Shown here in pieces: positions 14,943-16,069 of a DNA stretch of 16,069 bases. The notes beneath the pieces were generated by a model, which saw only the letters and a list, made by a program, of their open reading frames with translations, ran no database searches and was not told where the DNA came from. Position 1 is the first letter of the stretch. Every line of letters starts with the position of its first letter. The DNA is from Bacteroidota bacterium (lineage in GTDB: Bacteria; Bacteroidota; Bacteroidia; Flavobacteriales; Weeksellaceae): the NCBI GenBank assembly GCA_023419095.1, contig JAEZYN010000098.1:1-16069 (forward strand), in the 5' to 3' direction. Made by a program: the position numbers and the translations under genes.

Positions 14943-14974
14943 TTGCATAATACTATATTTATTTTATATCTTTG
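14943..14974 (+). promoter_or_regulatory. Promoter of the padR-pspC unit
   Basis: TTG at 14943-14945, a 21-base spacer, then TATCTTTG at 14967-14974 (exact TAnnTTTG). Spacing is identical to the promoter at 12222-12253. The predicted start point is near 14980, giving a leader of about 67 bases before the padR ATG. Confidence 0.72.
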
Positions 14975-14987
14975 CATTGTAAGATTG

Positions 14988-14999
14988 ATGATGAATCAT
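14988..14999 (+). promoter_or_regulatory. Possible operator for the PadR-type repressor
   Basis: ATGATGAATCAT is a 5-2-5 inverted repeat just downstream of the predicted transcription start. PadR-family repressors usually bind dyads with ATG/CAT ends near their own promoter. This one is shorter than the best-known PadR sites, so the call rests mostly on position. Confidence 0.25.
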
Positions 15000-15046
15000 T
15001 CTCAGTCGATACAGAAAATCAGAGCACCAATAAAAATTAAAATAAT

Positions 15047-15418
15047 ATGAACACAGAAAACACCAAAGCGCAGATGCGAAAAGGTATTCTGGAATTCTGT
15101 ATTTTATGTTTGATCGATCGGCGCGAAATGTATGTTTCAGACCTGATTGACGAGCTTAAAAAAGGAAAACTGGATGTAGTGGAAGGCACCCTTTATCCGC
15201 TGCTTACAAGATTGAAAAACGGAGAATTTCTCTCCTACCGCTGGGAAGAATCTACCGGCGGCCCGCCGAGGAAATACTACCAGATTACTGAAAAAGGTAA
15301 ACTTTTCCTCGCCGAACTCACCAGCACTTGGCAGGAACTTACAGACTCCGTGAACCAAATTACACAAAACACTAACCCCGCGAACGCTCCCGAAAATTCG
15401 TTCGAACCAAATCCTTAA
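15047..15418 (+). CDS. PadR-family transcriptional regulator
   Basis: A 123-residue cytoplasmic winged-helix regulator. The PadR N-terminal domain is clear: MRKGILEFCILCLID (helix 1), SDLIDELKK, then VVEGTLYPLLTRLKNGEFL (recognition region with the family's GTLYPLLxRL motif) and the wing GGPPRKYYQITEKG. The C-terminal part after about 85 is short, one helix (LFLAELTSTWQELTDSVNQI) plus a polar Pro/Asn-rich tail, as in the small PadR-s2-type proteins that dimerise through one helix. The stop lies 4 bases before the PspC-domain gene, so the two form an operon. Family PadR proteins repress their own operon and respond to ligands or envelope stress; the signal here is unknown. No Shine-Dalgarno sequence precedes the ATG. 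Confidence 0.93.
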   Translation: MNTENTKAQMRKGILEFCILCLIDRREMYVSDLIDELKKGKLDVVEGTLYPLLTRLKNGEFLSYRWEESTGGPPRKYYQITEKGKLFLAELTSTWQELTDSVNQITQNTNPANAPENSFEPNP

Positions 15419-15422
15419 AACT

Positions 15423-16069
15423 ATGAACAAGACACTCTCAATAGGACTTGCAGGTTTCTCTTTCACGATAGAGGAGCACGCATATATAAAACTCAGCGAC
15501 TATCTGGCCGCCTTGCGCAGTTCGCTGGAAGCCACCGAAGCTGATGAAGTGATGCACGACATCGAGATCAGGATGGTTGAAATCTTCAAAGATACACTCG
15601 GAAAACGTGAAGTAATCAACGATTCCGATGTAGAAAAAGTAATATCTCAAATCGGAAAACCTGAAGTGATCAACGAGCAGGAAGAAGCTTACTTTTCCGA
15701 AAAAAGTAGCCGCAAGGAGCGACGTACCACTGCTTCCGCTGGAAACAAGCAACTTTTCCGTGATCCCGAAAAACAAAAGATCGCCGGTGTATGTGCAGGT
15801 TTGGCGCATTATGTAGGGATGGATGTGAGCGCGATGCGTGCAATCTGGCTGGGAATCGCAATTCTGGGGATCTTTACGGCCGCAATTTCCACTTCACTTA
15901 TTGTTCTGATCTATGTAATTCTTTGGATCGTGCTGCCAAAAGCTGAAACGGCTACCGATTTTTTGAAGATGAAAGGTAAACCGATGAATTTTGACAACCT
16001 TAAAAACGAGTCAAACAAGTTGGTTCAGTTCGCAAATGAATCCAGCCAGCGTGTTGGCGAGATCTACAC
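15423..16069 (+). CDS. PspC-domain membrane protein (3' end outside window)
   Basis: An open frame from the ATG at 15423 to the end of the window, at least 215 residues; the stop is not reached. Residues 1-90 are a cytoplasmic helical region (MNKTLSIGLAGFSFTIEEHAY, LSDYLAALRSSLE, DVEKVISQIGKPEVI) typical of the Bacteroidota versions that precede PspC. Residues about 110-175 are the PspC domain: LFRDPEKQKIAGVCAGLAHYVGMD, then two hydrophobic segments (about 138-153 and 156-171) ending WIVLPKAE. A polar region follows and continues beyond the window. In other bacteria PspC belongs to the phage-shock/envelope-stress response. Here the coupling to a PadR gene 4 bases upstream suggests a repressor-controlled membrane-stress or membrane-homeostasis unit, which is inference. 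No PspA or PspB is visible in the window. Confidence 0.88.
   Translation, partial: MNKTLSIGLAGFSFTIEEHAYIKLSDYLAALRSSLEATEADEVMHDIEIRMVEIFKDTLGKREVINDSDVEKVISQIGKPEVINEQEEAYFSEKSSRKERRTTASAGNKQLFRDPEKQKIAGVCAGLAHYVGMDVSAMRAIWLGIAILGIFTAAISTSLIVLIYVILWIVLPKAETATDFLKMKGKPMNFDNLKNESNKLVQFANESSQRVGEIY

Overview
The window looks like chromosome from a member of the Bacteroidota, most likely a Flavobacteriia / Chryseobacterium-like (Weeksellaceae) bacterium. The evidence is three large secreted proteins with type IX secretion system (T9SS) C-terminal sorting domains (one type B, two type A), a TonB-dependent receptor paired with a lipoprotein, starts without Shine-Dalgarno sequences, and promoters of the Bacteroidota form TTG-N21-TAnnTTTG. 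The genus is inferred from protein style only. I see no rRNA, tRNA, CRISPR array, insertion sequence or phage gene.

Layout. 1-2228: an MBL-fold hydrolase (+) converges on a divergent DAACS-family symporter (-), and one bidirectional hairpin terminator sits between them. 2320-6540: a 1406-residue T9SS type B surface protein with ten tandem two-cysteine modules. Its stop codon overlaps that of a small lipoprotein gene on the other strand. 6537-9205 (-): a TonB-dependent receptor followed by that lipoprotein, joined by an ATGA overlap. 9311-10494 (+): a class B DnaJ-like co-chaperone (cbpA) and its modulator (cbpM), also joined by ATGA. 10632-14637 (+): two tandem paralogous T9SS type A secreted proteins. 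They share signal peptide, sorting domain, promoter-to-start spacing and terminator loop but differ in the middle; the second carries an internal FN3-GEVED duplication. 15047-16069 (+): a PadR-family repressor gene followed 4 bases later by a PspC-domain membrane protein gene that runs off the end of the window.

Function. Most of the window serves the cell surface: secreted repeat or adhesin-like proteins and an outer-membrane uptake pair. Housekeeping proteostasis (CbpA/CbpM) and an envelope-related PadR/PspC unit are interspersed. The genes form at least seven transcription units and do not read as one pathway. I found no clear defence, conflict or biosynthetic system. The items most worth a second look are the two-cysteine repeat protein, the symporter with altered ion- and substrate-site residues, the TonB receptor/lipoprotein pair of unknown substrate, and the paralogous T9SS pair with conserved ends and different middles.
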